In this document: positions 6,500 through 13,860 of the stretch, piece by piece | How the letters are laid out: each line of letters starts with the position of its first letter | Position numbering within the stretch: the first letter of the stretch is position 1 | From: Acidobacteriota bacterium | Lineage (GTDB): Bacteria; Acidobacteriota; Vicinamibacteria; Vicinamibacterales; UBA2999 | Direction: 5' to 3' | Length of the DNA stretch: 64,000 bases | Assembly (NCBI GenBank): GCA_018000455.1 | Contig: JAGNJW010000003.1 | Coordinates: 1 to 64,000, forward strand | Position numbers and translations under genes: made by a program | Notes under the pieces: generated by a model | What the model was told of the DNA's origin: nothing | Seen by the model: only the letters and a program-made list of their open reading frames with translations | The model's database searches: none

Positions 6500-9269
6500 C
6501 CGCAACGCGTTTCCCGACTCGCTCGCCACGGCGCTGGCCGACGGCGCCGCCATCGACTGGCGGGCCGCCGAAGCGGCGGCCGACGGGAGCCATGCCAACC
6601 TCGTGCGTCAATTGCGCGTGGTGGCCGCGATGCGCGAGCGGACGGGCGCGGCGCTTACCGCGCGGCAGCCCTGGCTGCGGCAGGTCGTGGTGGCCTCGTA
6701 CGGTGTGGCGGTGGCGCTGGCCGCAATCAAAGTCCTGATGGCGCTCGTGGCCGCGCCAGCCGTGCTCGGCCGCTTGACGGCGCCGTCGGCCGCCGTCCCG
6801 TTTGCGGTCAATGTGGCGATCTTCGGCGTCGGCGGCCTGCTGCTGCTGTGCGGCGGCGGCCGCGACCGGCGGCTGCAGTTGCTGGGGGGCCTCTATCTCA
6901 CCATCGCATCGGCGTTCGTCGGACCGTTTCTGACCCCGACGGCGGGTCAGGCTGGTGGGGTCGCCGGGGTGCTGGCCATGTGCCGGCCCGAGGCGTTTCT
7001 CGCCCTTGGGATGTGGCTCTTCGCCTGGGCCTTTCCCGGCGAGCCGGTCGGCCGGCGGGCACGAGGCGTCGCCCGGGTGATGATTGGAGTCGCCTGTGTC
7101 ACGGCCTGGCTGCTCTTCGTGGCCACGTTGGTGGGGGCGCAGCACGCCTGGCCGGTCGAGCACTCGCGAGCGCTCGCGGTGCTCGAGGCCTTCGATCGTC
7201 AGGCCCCGAGATCGATGTACTGGCCGGTGCTCCTGGCGACCATGCTGGCGGCCGTGCCGTTTCTGCTGGTGAAGGCCCGGGTCGAGACGGCCGAACGCCA
7301 GCGCAAGGTCTCGTGGTTCCTGGGCGCTCTGGCCGTGAGCCTCACGCCGATTCTCCTTGCCGCCATCGCGACGCCCTTCGTGCCCGCGCTGCGCGATCCG
7401 GCGGTGCGCCAGCGGGTCGGCCTCGGCCTGTATTTCATGCTCGCCTCGTTCGTGCCGATGACCGCCTACGCCGTGGGTGTGAATCGCGTGATGGACGTGC
7501 AGTTCGTCATCCGGGCCACGCTGCAATACGCCCTGGCGCGCTATGCGATCTGGGCCGCCATCCTGGGCCCGCTCACCTACCTGGCGTTGGACGTCTTCGT
7601 GAACCGCGGGCTCACGTTCCTCCAGTATCTCGACGCCCGGCAACCCACGGGTCTGCTCGCGCTCTCGGGGTTCGGCCTCGTGGCACTGACCTTCCGTCCG
7701 CACCTGGTCGGCGCCGTCGATCGCTGGTTCCTGCGCGAGCCGCTCGATTCCTCGCAGGCGCTGGCTCGCCTCGAGCACCGGTTCCGGGCCAGTGAGCACC
7801 TGCGCGACATCAGCGTCTCGCTGGCCGAGGAGCTGGCGCGCGCGCTGCACGCCGACGGCGTCAGGGTGCTGCTGCTGGCAGAGGACGGCGCCTCGCTCGT
7901 GGCGCCCGACGGGTCGGTGCCGGCCATCCCCAGAGACTCCGTGCTCCTCGACCTGCTGCAGTCGACGCGCAGCGAAATTCATCTCGACGCCCGCTCGGCG
8001 GTGGCGCGCCTGCTGCCGGAGTCGGATCAGGACTGGCTGGCCGACGCCGGCGCCGAGCTCCTGTCGCCGCTGATGGGATCGTCGGGCGCGCTGCTCGGGG
8101 TCGTGGCCATTGGGGCCGGGGCCAATCGCTTGCCCTACACGGAGAGCCACGTGTCGCTCGTGACCACCATGTGCGGTCACGCGGCACTGCAGCTCGAGAA
8201 CCGGTGGCTGCGGCAGTCACAGGAGGCCGCCGACCGCCGGCCGGTACATCGCGCCGATGGCGTGGCCTGGCAGGACGAACCGGCCGCCTGCTGTCCGAAT
8301 TGCTCCGAGGCCTGGAGCCCCGACACCCGGCGCTGCCGATGTGGCGGCATCACCAAGCCGGCCGTGCTGCCGCTCTTCGTGAACGCCAAGTTCCGCCTGC
8401 AGCGGTTTCTCGGCGCCGGCGGCGCCGGCGTCGTCTACCTCGCCACCGACCTGGCCCTCGACCGCAAGGTGGCGATCAAGACGCTGCCGCCCATGCGCCG
8501 GGAGTTTGCGACGCGCCTCAGGCGCGAAGCGCGGGCCATGGCCTCGGTGCGCCACCCGAACCTGGCGACGATCTGGGGCACCGAGGAGTGGCATGACACG
8601 CCGCTGCTCATCGTCGAGTATCTCGAGGGCGGCACGCTGCTCGACTGGCTCGAGCGCGGTCCGCTGGCGGTGGATGAGACCCTGGACCTCGGCATCATGC
8701 TGGCCGACGTGCTCGACCGCATACACGGATCTGGTGTGCTGCATCGCGACATCAAACCCAGCAATATCGGCTACACGGCCGATGGCGTGCCGAAGCTGCT
8801 CGACTTCGGGCTGGCGGCCATGCTCGACAGCTCCAAGGGGCCCGAGGCGGCTGCGGCGGTCATGCCGGTCGATCCAGTGGAGCTGGCGGCGCGCTTCCAG
8901 GGCGTGAGGGCCTCGTCGACGCTCACCATCACTCAACAGGTCGTGGGCACGCCGTTGTATCTTTCGCCCGAAGCGCTGGCGGGTTCGCCCCCGCAGGAGT
9001 CGTTCGACCTCTGGAGCCTGAACATGGTGCTCTACGAAGCGATCGCCGGGCGTCATCCGTTTGGCGGCCGCTCCGTGACCGAGGTCGTGGCGGCCGTGCA
9101 GAACACGTCCGTGCCGGATGTGCGGGATGCAAGGCCGGAGTGCCCGGCCGTGGTTGCCGCCCTCCTCAACGACGCGCTGTCGCTCGTGCCCACCAGGCGC
9201 CCGGCCACGGCGAGCGACCTGCGTACCCAGCTGCGGGGCCTCCGCGCCCGCCTCGATTCCGCCCGATAG
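6489..9269 (+). CDS. Membrane-bound Ser/Thr protein kinase with multi-TM sensor, GAF domain and zinc ribbon
   Basis: The 926-residue protein starts at GTG inside the sigma gene. Residues about 60-410 contain eight to ten hydrophobic helices. The GAF-like region (about 420-580) is preceded by the linker PHLVGAVDRWFLREPLDSSQ, which I know from Acidobacterial GAF histidine kinases and SpoIIE-type phosphatases. A zinc ribbon follows (CCPNC...CRCGG, about 600-620). The C-terminal kinase domain has a glycine loop LGAGGAGVVYLA (near 641), VAIK, HRDIKPSN (near 752) and DFGLA (near 772), so it looks catalytically complete. The kinase is at the C-terminus, behind a sensor module usually linked to other outputs. 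Likely role: phosphorylating the coupled sigma factor or a partner in response to a membrane or cytosolic signal. Confidence 0.9.
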   Translation: MGRSRNAFPDSLATALADGAAIDWRAAEAAADGSHANLVRQLRVVAAMRERTGAALTARQPWLRQVVVASYGVAVALAAIKVLMALVAAPAVLGRLTAPSAAVPFAVNVAIFGVGGLLLLCGGGRDRRLQLLGGLYLTIASAFVGPFLTPTAGQAGGVAGVLAMCRPEAFLALGMWLFAWAFPGEPVGRRARGVARVMIGVACVTAWLLFVATLVGAQHAWPVEHSRALAVLEAFDRQAPRSMYWPVLLATMLAAVPFLLVKARVETAERQRKVSWFLGALAVSLTPILLAAIATPFVPALRDPAVRQRVGLGLYFMLASFVPMTAYAVGVNRVMDVQFVIRATLQYALARYAIWAAILGPLTYLALDVFVNRGLTFLQYLDARQPTGLLALSGFGLVALTFRPHLVGAVDRWFLREPLDSSQALARLEHRFRASEHLRDISVSLAEELARALHADGVRVLLLAEDGASLVAPDGSVPAIPRDSVLLDLLQSTRSEIHLDARSAVARLLPESDQDWLADAGAELLSPLMGSSGALLGVVAIGAGANRLPYTESHVSLVTTMCGHAALQLENRWLRQSQEAADRRPVHRADGVAWQDEPAACCPNCSEAWSPDTRRCRCGGITKPAVLPLFVNAKFRLQRFLGAGGAGVVYLATDLALDRKVAIKTLPPMRREFATRLRREARAMASVRHPNLATIWGTEEWHDTPLLIVEYLEGGTLLDWLERGPLAVDETLDLGIMLADVLDRIHGSGVLHRDIKPSNIGYTADGVPKLLDFGLAAMLDSSKGPEAAAAVMPVDPVELAARFQGVRASSTLTITQQVVGTPLYLSPEALAGSPPQESFDLWSLNMVLYEAIAGRHPFGGRSVTEVVAAVQNTSVPDVRDARPECPAVVAALLNDALSLVPTRRPATASDLRTQLRGLRARLDSAR

Positions 9270-9352
9270 CCGCTCGGCTCGGGACTTCTGTACGAAATGG
9301 GACTCCCCGGCGTTCTCACCTGTAACGGCCTGCCCGTTTCCGAGGTGACTGA

Positions 9353-9703
9353 ATGCCGGTTGAGCACATCGACGCCATCCTGAACGACTGCCTGCTGGCG
9401 GCGGGCCAGGGCATCGGCACGGAGAAATCAGTGGATTTCGCCGTGGTGGCCTGGTGGCGCACCAGGTATCGCCGGTTCTTCCTGCACGCCATGACGGCGC
9501 ATGGCAACTCCTGGACAGCCGACCGGCACCGCGTCACGGCCGTAGGCCGCTACCTGGGCCAGCGCGCCCTGCACCATGCCGCCCAGTCGCCCTCGATCGA
9601 CCTGCACGCCGCGGAACTGGCATCGCACGACGTGGAAACCGGCTGCCAGATGAACGCCGTGCGCGAGGGCATCGGCCCCACCCTGCAGACCACCACCGCT
9701 TGA
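9353..9703 (+). CDS. Small protein of unknown function, tandem paralogue A
   Basis: The 116-residue protein has no signal peptide and I recognise no family. It is clearly homologous to the next gene: IDAILNDCLLAAGQGIG here matches VDAILDDCFLSIGQGIG there. Both continue with an aromatic/basic stretch (WWRTRYRRFFLHAMTAHGNSW against VRNNFRPKFLAAMRRFGNRW) and a shared TAVG...LG.RA segment. It follows the kinase by 83 bases and may belong to the same unit. The predicted fold is mostly helical. Two near-identical GGGACT hexamers 18 bases apart (9281 and 9299) lie upstream and could be promoter elements. Confidence 0.7.
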   Translation: MPVEHIDAILNDCLLAAGQGIGTEKSVDFAVVAWWRTRYRRFFLHAMTAHGNSWTADRHRVTAVGRYLGQRALHHAAQSPSIDLHAAELASHDVETGCQMNAVREGIGPTLQTTTA

Positions 9704-9726
9704 CGTTCGCACACACGGAGGTTTCG

Positions 9727-10218
9727 ATGACGACCGACACGACTCGCCAGCCCGTTCCGCCCGCTACGCTCGCCCACGGCTACGATGCTTCGTTCGCCGA
9801 TGCGCCCGATGAGACGTTGGCCCATGAGCAAGCCGTCGACGCCATCCTCGACGACTGCTTCCTGAGCATCGGCCAGGGAATTGGTCTCAGAGCCTCGCTC
9901 GACTACGACGCCGTTGTCCACGTGCGCAACAACTTCCGCCCCAAGTTCCTGGCGGCCATGCGGCGCTTCGGCAATCGGTGGCTCGAGGATCGCACGACGG
10001 TGACCGCGGTGGGGTGGATGCTCGGAGAGCGCGCGGTGCGCTACGCCGAGGGCGCGCCGTCGATCGGTCGCGACGCGATGATCAAGGCGTGTGCGGACGT
10101 CGAGCGCTACTGCCAGCTGCACGCCGCGCGGCGAAGCGGTGCCCGCGGGCGCCCAGCGACCGAAGCCGCGACGGCCATGATCGCGGGCTATTGGTGCACG
10201 TGGGAGCCGAAGGAGTAG
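9727..10218 (+). CDS. Small protein of unknown function, tandem paralogue B
   Basis: The 163-residue protein starts at ATG 9727 behind a good ribosome site (CGGAGG). It shares the DAIL.DC...GQGIG core and the TAVG...LG.RA segment with the preceding gene but carries an extra N-terminal tail of about 40 residues and a longer C-terminus (AMIAGYWCTWEPKE). It has no membrane segment. The pair is a tandem duplication between a sigma/kinase operon and a histidine kinase. A signalling role is possible, but nothing in the sequence shows the molecular function. Confidence 0.75.
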   Translation: MTTDTTRQPVPPATLAHGYDASFADAPDETLAHEQAVDAILDDCFLSIGQGIGLRASLDYDAVVHVRNNFRPKFLAAMRRFGNRWLEDRTTVTAVGWMLGERAVRYAEGAPSIGRDAMIKACADVERYCQLHAARRSGARGRPATEAATAMIAGYWCTWEPKE

Positions 10219-10227
10219 CCGGCGTGC

Positions 10228-10258
10228 GCGGGACGCCTCCTGCTGAGGGGCGTCCCGC
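10228..10258 (+). terminator. Strong hairpin after the tandem paralogues
   Basis: GCGGGACGCC (10228-10237) pairs perfectly with GGCGTCCCGC (10249-10258). It lies 9 bases after the stop of paralogue B. There is no clear T-run, only ATTT nearby, so it may act as an attenuating or 3'-end structure rather than a classical intrinsic terminator. Confidence 0.5.
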
Positions 10259-10296
10259 ATGCGTCATTTCCACCGAGTTCGCATTCCGGGGCGCTG

Positions 10297-11052
10297 GTGT
10301 TGCATAAGCACGAGGACACGGACACACGAGTCGAGTCTCTTCGCCAACTGGTGGCGGGCACGGCGCACGATCTCAACAATCTTCTCGTGTTGGTCAACGG
10401 GTGCGCCGAGCTGGCCCTGACGGACGAGGCGTTGAGCCCGCGTGCCCGTCAGCTGGTGAAGGAGACCCTCGACGCCGGCGAACGCGCCACGTCGCTGACG
10501 CGGCGGCTTCTGTCACTCGGCCGGCCGCCGGCGCTACGGCCCGCGCGCGTCGACGTTGCCGCCCTGCTCATGTCGTCGGCCAGCCTGCTCGGCCGGCTGA
10601 TTGGCGACGGCGTCCGCCTGAAACTCGATGCCAGCGCGGCGCCGTTGTGGGTGCTCGCCGATACCAGCCAACTCGAACAAGTCATCGTCAACCTCGTGCT
10701 CAACGCGCGCGACGCCATGTCGGCCGGCGGCACGCTGGCGATTTCAGCGCGAGCCGTGACGCTTCAGAACGCGGGCACGAGCGACGCCGGGCGCACCTGC
10801 GGATCAGAGCGCGCCGCCCGGCTGACCGTGACCGACAGCGGCCACGGCATCGATCCGGCGGTACGCGACCGCATGTACGAGCCCTACGTCACCACCAAGG
10901 CGAGCGACAAGCACTCGGGGCTCGGGCTCGCCGTGGTGCGGGGCATCGTCGAACAACTCGGCGGCTCGATCGACGTCACCTCGACGGCAGGCAGCGGCAC
11001 CACCTTCACGATCGATCTGCCGTTGACGCCCGCGCCTGGCGCGTCAAGCTAG
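10297..11052 (+). CDS. Soluble sensor histidine kinase without sensor domain
   Basis: The 251-residue protein starts at GTG 10297 (TTG 10300 is also possible). It begins almost directly with the dimerisation/phosphoacceptor helix: LVAGTAHDLNNLLVLV, where the H is the likely phosphorylation site. The HATPase domain follows, with an N-box NLVLNARDAM, a G1 box VTDSGHGID, PYVTTK and GLGLAVVRG. The HDLNN type H-box is that of NtrB-like kinases. There is no input domain, membrane helix or adjacent response regulator, so it is an orphan that must rely on a partner for sensing. Lying beside the sigma/kinase block it might feed into it, but this is inference. Confidence 0.85.
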   Translation: MLHKHEDTDTRVESLRQLVAGTAHDLNNLLVLVNGCAELALTDEALSPRARQLVKETLDAGERATSLTRRLLSLGRPPALRPARVDVAALLMSSASLLGRLIGDGVRLKLDASAAPLWVLADTSQLEQVIVNLVLNARDAMSAGGTLAISARAVTLQNAGTSDAGRTCGSERAARLTVTDSGHGIDPAVRDRMYEPYVTTKASDKHSGLGLAVVRGIVEQLGGSIDVTSTAGSGTTFTIDLPLTPAPGASS

Positions 11053-11134
11053 CCGTCCGCGGCCCTCCGCACGACGAATCCTGTGGGCGGCTACCACGAT
11101 CAGCAACTCAGCGCCGGTGTGTTCCACGAGTTCC

Positions 11135-11329
11135 TCAGGTGCAGTGAGCCTGGAGCGGCCCCACTTCACCAGTGCCCGCCGTCGCTGATTCAGCCGCTGC
11201 CGCTGCCAGTGCCGTCACCTTGCCGGCTGGCTCCGGCAGGCCCTGCGCCCCGGCCATGCTCGCCGCCGGCGCGCCCGCCCGCAACACCGCGAGCAGCACC
11301 CACGGCAGGGCCCCAGCTCCTGACGTCAT
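11135..11329 (-). CDS. Possible small protein translationally coupled to pepT
   Basis: An ATG overlaps the pepT stop as ATGA and opens a 64-codon frame ending at 11135. The product has a hydrophobic Ala/Leu-rich beginning (LPWVLLAVLRAGAPAASMAG) that could be a signal or membrane segment, and no known motif. The overlap geometry supports translation, but Ala-rich open frames are common in DNA of this composition. Confidence 0.25.
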   Translation of the reverse strand: MTSGAGALPWVLLAVLRAGAPAASMAGAQGLPEPAGKVTALAAAAAESATAGTGEVGPLQAHCT

Positions 11330-12564
11330 GCCCGCTCCTCCCAGACGCGCGCCAGTTCCACGATCACCTCGATGGCCTTCTCCATGTCTTGCACCGATAC
11401 CCATTCGAGGCGGGAGTGGAAGTTCTGCTCGCCGGCAAACAGGTTCGGCGTCGGCAGCCCCATGAACGACAGGCGCGATCCGTCGGTGCCGCCGCGAATG
11501 GCGCGTTCGCGCACCGAGAGTCCGGCCCGCGTGATGGCCTCCCGCGCCCGCTCGACGACGAGCGGGTGCTGGTCGATGACCTCGCGCATGTTGCGGTACT
11601 GTTCCTCGACGCGGATGTCGACCCCCGCGCCAGGCACGGCCGCCACCACCTCGTGGGCCAGCGCGGAAAGCCGCGCCGTCTTCTCGTGCAGGCCTGCGGT
11701 GTCGAAATCGCGCACGAGGAGCTTCACCGACGTGCGATCGACCGCGGCCTGCACCACATAGGGGTGCACGAAGCCCTCGCGGCCTTCGGTGGTTTCCGGC
11801 GACAGGCGATCGGAGGGCAAACGGTCGATGAAGCGCGCGGCCAGCTTGATGGCGTTCACCATGCGGCCCTTCGCGTAGCCCGGGTGGGTGTTGAAGCCGC
11901 GGAAGGTGACGGTGAGGGCATCCGCGGAGAAGCTCTCGAACTCCAGCTCGCCGCGCTGACCGCCGTCCATTGTGTAGGCGTAGCGGGCGCCGAAGCGGGC
12001 GACATCGAAGTGCTCGGCGCCGTGGCCCACTTCCTCGTCGGGCGTGAAGCCGATGCGGACAGGGCCGTGCGGAATCTCCGGATGCGCCATCAAGAACGAA
12101 GCCGCCGTCATGATCTCCGCCACGCCGCTCTTGTTGTCGGCGCCGAGCAGCGTCGTGCCGGAGGCCGTGACGATGTCGTGGCCGAGGCACTCGCCCAGGT
12201 AGGGGACGTCGGCGACGCGCAGCACGGCCTCGGGGTCGTCGGGCAGCACCAGGTCGCGGCCGTCGTAGGCCTTGTGGACGATCGGCGTCACGTTCGCGCC
12301 GCTCATCTCCGGCGACGTGTCGACGTGGGCGAGGAAGCCAATGACCGGCACATCCGCTTTGGTCGTCGTCGAGGGAATCGTGGCCATCACGTAGCCGTGC
12401 GCGTCCATCGTGGCATCGGCGATTCCCATCGCCGTCAGTTCCGCGACCAGGTCCTTCAGCAGCACCAGCTGCCCGGGCGTGCTGGGGTAGGCGTCGGCGT
12501 TCTCACGCGACTCGGTGTCGTAGCGGACGTAGCGCAGAAAGCGTTCGAGTACGGGGCTGGCCAT
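11326..12564 (-). CDS. pepT: Peptidase T (tripeptide aminopeptidase, M20 family)
   Basis: The 412-residue protein matches PepT in length and order. Zinc-ligand motifs are visible: LAHVDTSP (His/Asp), LGADNKSG (Asp), TPDEEVGHG (catalytic and ligand Glu), YTMDGG (Asp) and NFHSRLEW (final His). The PepT-specific GFNTHPGYAKGRMVNA and RGGTDGSRLSFMGLPTPN are also present. It removes N-terminal residues from tripeptides in the cytoplasm and has no signal peptide. It is followed by a possible overlapping 64-codon frame and lies convergent to the histidine-kinase gene. Confidence 0.95.
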   Translation of the reverse strand: MASPVLERFLRYVRYDTESRENADAYPSTPGQLVLLKDLVAELTAMGIADATMDAHGYVMATIPSTTTKADVPVIGFLAHVDTSPEMSGANVTPIVHKAYDGRDLVLPDDPEAVLRVADVPYLGECLGHDIVTASGTTLLGADNKSGVAEIMTAASFLMAHPEIPHGPVRIGFTPDEEVGHGAEHFDVARFGARYAYTMDGGQRGELEFESFSADALTVTFRGFNTHPGYAKGRMVNAIKLAARFIDRLPSDRLSPETTEGREGFVHPYVVQAAVDRTSVKLLVRDFDTAGLHEKTARLSALAHEVVAAVPGAGVDIRVEEQYRNMREVIDQHPLVVERAREAITRAGLSVRERAIRGGTDGSRLSFMGLPTPNLFAGEQNFHSRLEWVSVQDMEKAIEVIVELARVWEERA

Positions 12565-12679
12565 GGCGGCCCCATGATGCCATCAGCGCGGCCGCCACGC
12601 CGTGTGACCGTCGAGTGGCGTTTGGCGCTACCATCGCGCCACGACCTCGCCGAGCCGGTGGTCGCCAGTGGAGGGATTC

Positions 12680-13855
12680 ATGCCGTCACGCCGCGACTTC
12701 CTGCTGACTTCGGCTGCCGCCGCTGGCGGCGCCCTGACCCAGGGGGTGACGGGCTCCGCGCACGCCGCGCCGGCCGTGTCTGAATCGGGCCAGACGCCCG
12801 CCCCGCCCCGACGCAAGATCAAGCTGCTCGTGCTCGGCGGCACCGGCTTCATCGGTCCCTGGCAGGTGCGCTACGCGGTCGAGCGCGGCCACGAGGTCAC
12901 GATCTTCAACCGTGGCCGAAGCGCACCCGGGATGTTCTCTGGCGTCGAGGAACTCACCGGCGACCGCGCCGCCAATACCCTCGATGCCCTGAAGGGTCGC
13001 CGCTGGGACGCGGTCATCGACAACTCGGCCTCGCGCGCCGACGCGCCCGACTGGGTCCGGCATTCGGCGACGCTGCTGACGGCCGCGGCCGACCAGTACC
13101 TGTTCATCTCGACGCGGTCGGTCTTCGCCGACCTGAGCCAGGTGCCGGCAACCGTCGAGGCACCGCTCCTGCACCGCGAGAACACGCCGGGCTGGTCGCC
13201 CGGCAAGCCCTACCCCTACGGCCTCTCCAAGGCGCTGGCGGAAGGCGAGGCGAGGGCGGCCTTCGGGGCGCGGACCACGATTGTGCGGCCGGGGCTCATC
13301 GTCGGCCCCGAAGACGACACCGACCGCTTCACCTACTGGCCCGTGCGCATCGAGCGCGGTGGCGAGATTCTGGCGCCCGGCCATCCCGACGCCGACCGCG
13401 TGCAGGTCATCGACGTGCGCGATCTGTGCGAGTGGGCCGTGCGGTTGTGCGAGAACCAGACCTACGGCACTTTCATGGCGGTCGGTCCCGAGCACGGCCG
13501 CTCCATGGCCGAGTTCCTCTACGGCATCGCCGCCGTGACGACGACGCCGCTCTCGTGGACATGGGTGCCGCGCGAGTTCCTCGAGCAGCACCGGATTCGT
13601 CCCTACGTCGAGATGCCCGTGTGGCGACCGCCGACACCGGGCTTTGAAGGTTTCGCGCGCTTCGACCTGACGCGTGAGGTGGCGGCGGGGTTGACGTTTC
13701 GCTCGCTGGCCGACACGACCGCGGCCACGCTGGCGTTCCATCACGCGCGGCCCGCTGCCAGGAAGGTGCTCAAGGCAGGCGCCACCGCCGAGCAGGAGGC
13801 GGCGGTGCTCGAGGCGTGGCACGCGCGACCACGAGCCGGCCAGGAGGAAGGGTGA
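12680..13855 (+). CDS. Tat-exported NAD-dependent epimerase/dehydratase-family protein
   Basis: I choose ATG 12680 because GGAGGG ends 4 bases upstream; GTG 12668 would place that site inside the gene. The 391-residue product starts SRRDFLLTSAAAAGGA, a twin-arginine signal. An extended-SDR Rossmann fold follows: GGTGFIG, a Tyr-x-x-x-Lys in YPYGLSK, and VRPGLIVGP. Similar proteins (isoflavone-reductase or epimerase-like) act on nucleotide-bound or small carbonyl substrates. Tat export would allow the cofactor to be bound before secretion, which makes a periplasmic NAD(P) enzyme plausible. It starts a tight same-strand run to 17549. A TACCAT hexamer lies at 12629-12634. Confidence 0.85.
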   Translation: MPSRRDFLLTSAAAAGGALTQGVTGSAHAAPAVSESGQTPAPPRRKIKLLVLGGTGFIGPWQVRYAVERGHEVTIFNRGRSAPGMFSGVEELTGDRAANTLDALKGRRWDAVIDNSASRADAPDWVRHSATLLTAAADQYLFISTRSVFADLSQVPATVEAPLLHRENTPGWSPGKPYPYGLSKALAEGEARAAFGARTTIVRPGLIVGPEDDTDRFTYWPVRIERGGEILAPGHPDADRVQVIDVRDLCEWAVRLCENQTYGTFMAVGPEHGRSMAEFLYGIAAVTTTPLSWTWVPREFLEQHRIRPYVEMPVWRPPTPGFEGFARFDLTREVAAGLTFRSLADTTAATLAFHHARPAARKVLKAGATAEQEAAVLEAWHARPRAGQEEG

Positions 13856-13860
13856 GCCAC

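Noticed and set aside
6414-8180. A 588-codon open frame antisense to the kinase gene
   Set aside because: It is Arg/His/Gly-rich with no motif and lies opposite a well-supported kinase. High GC makes long antisense frames common.
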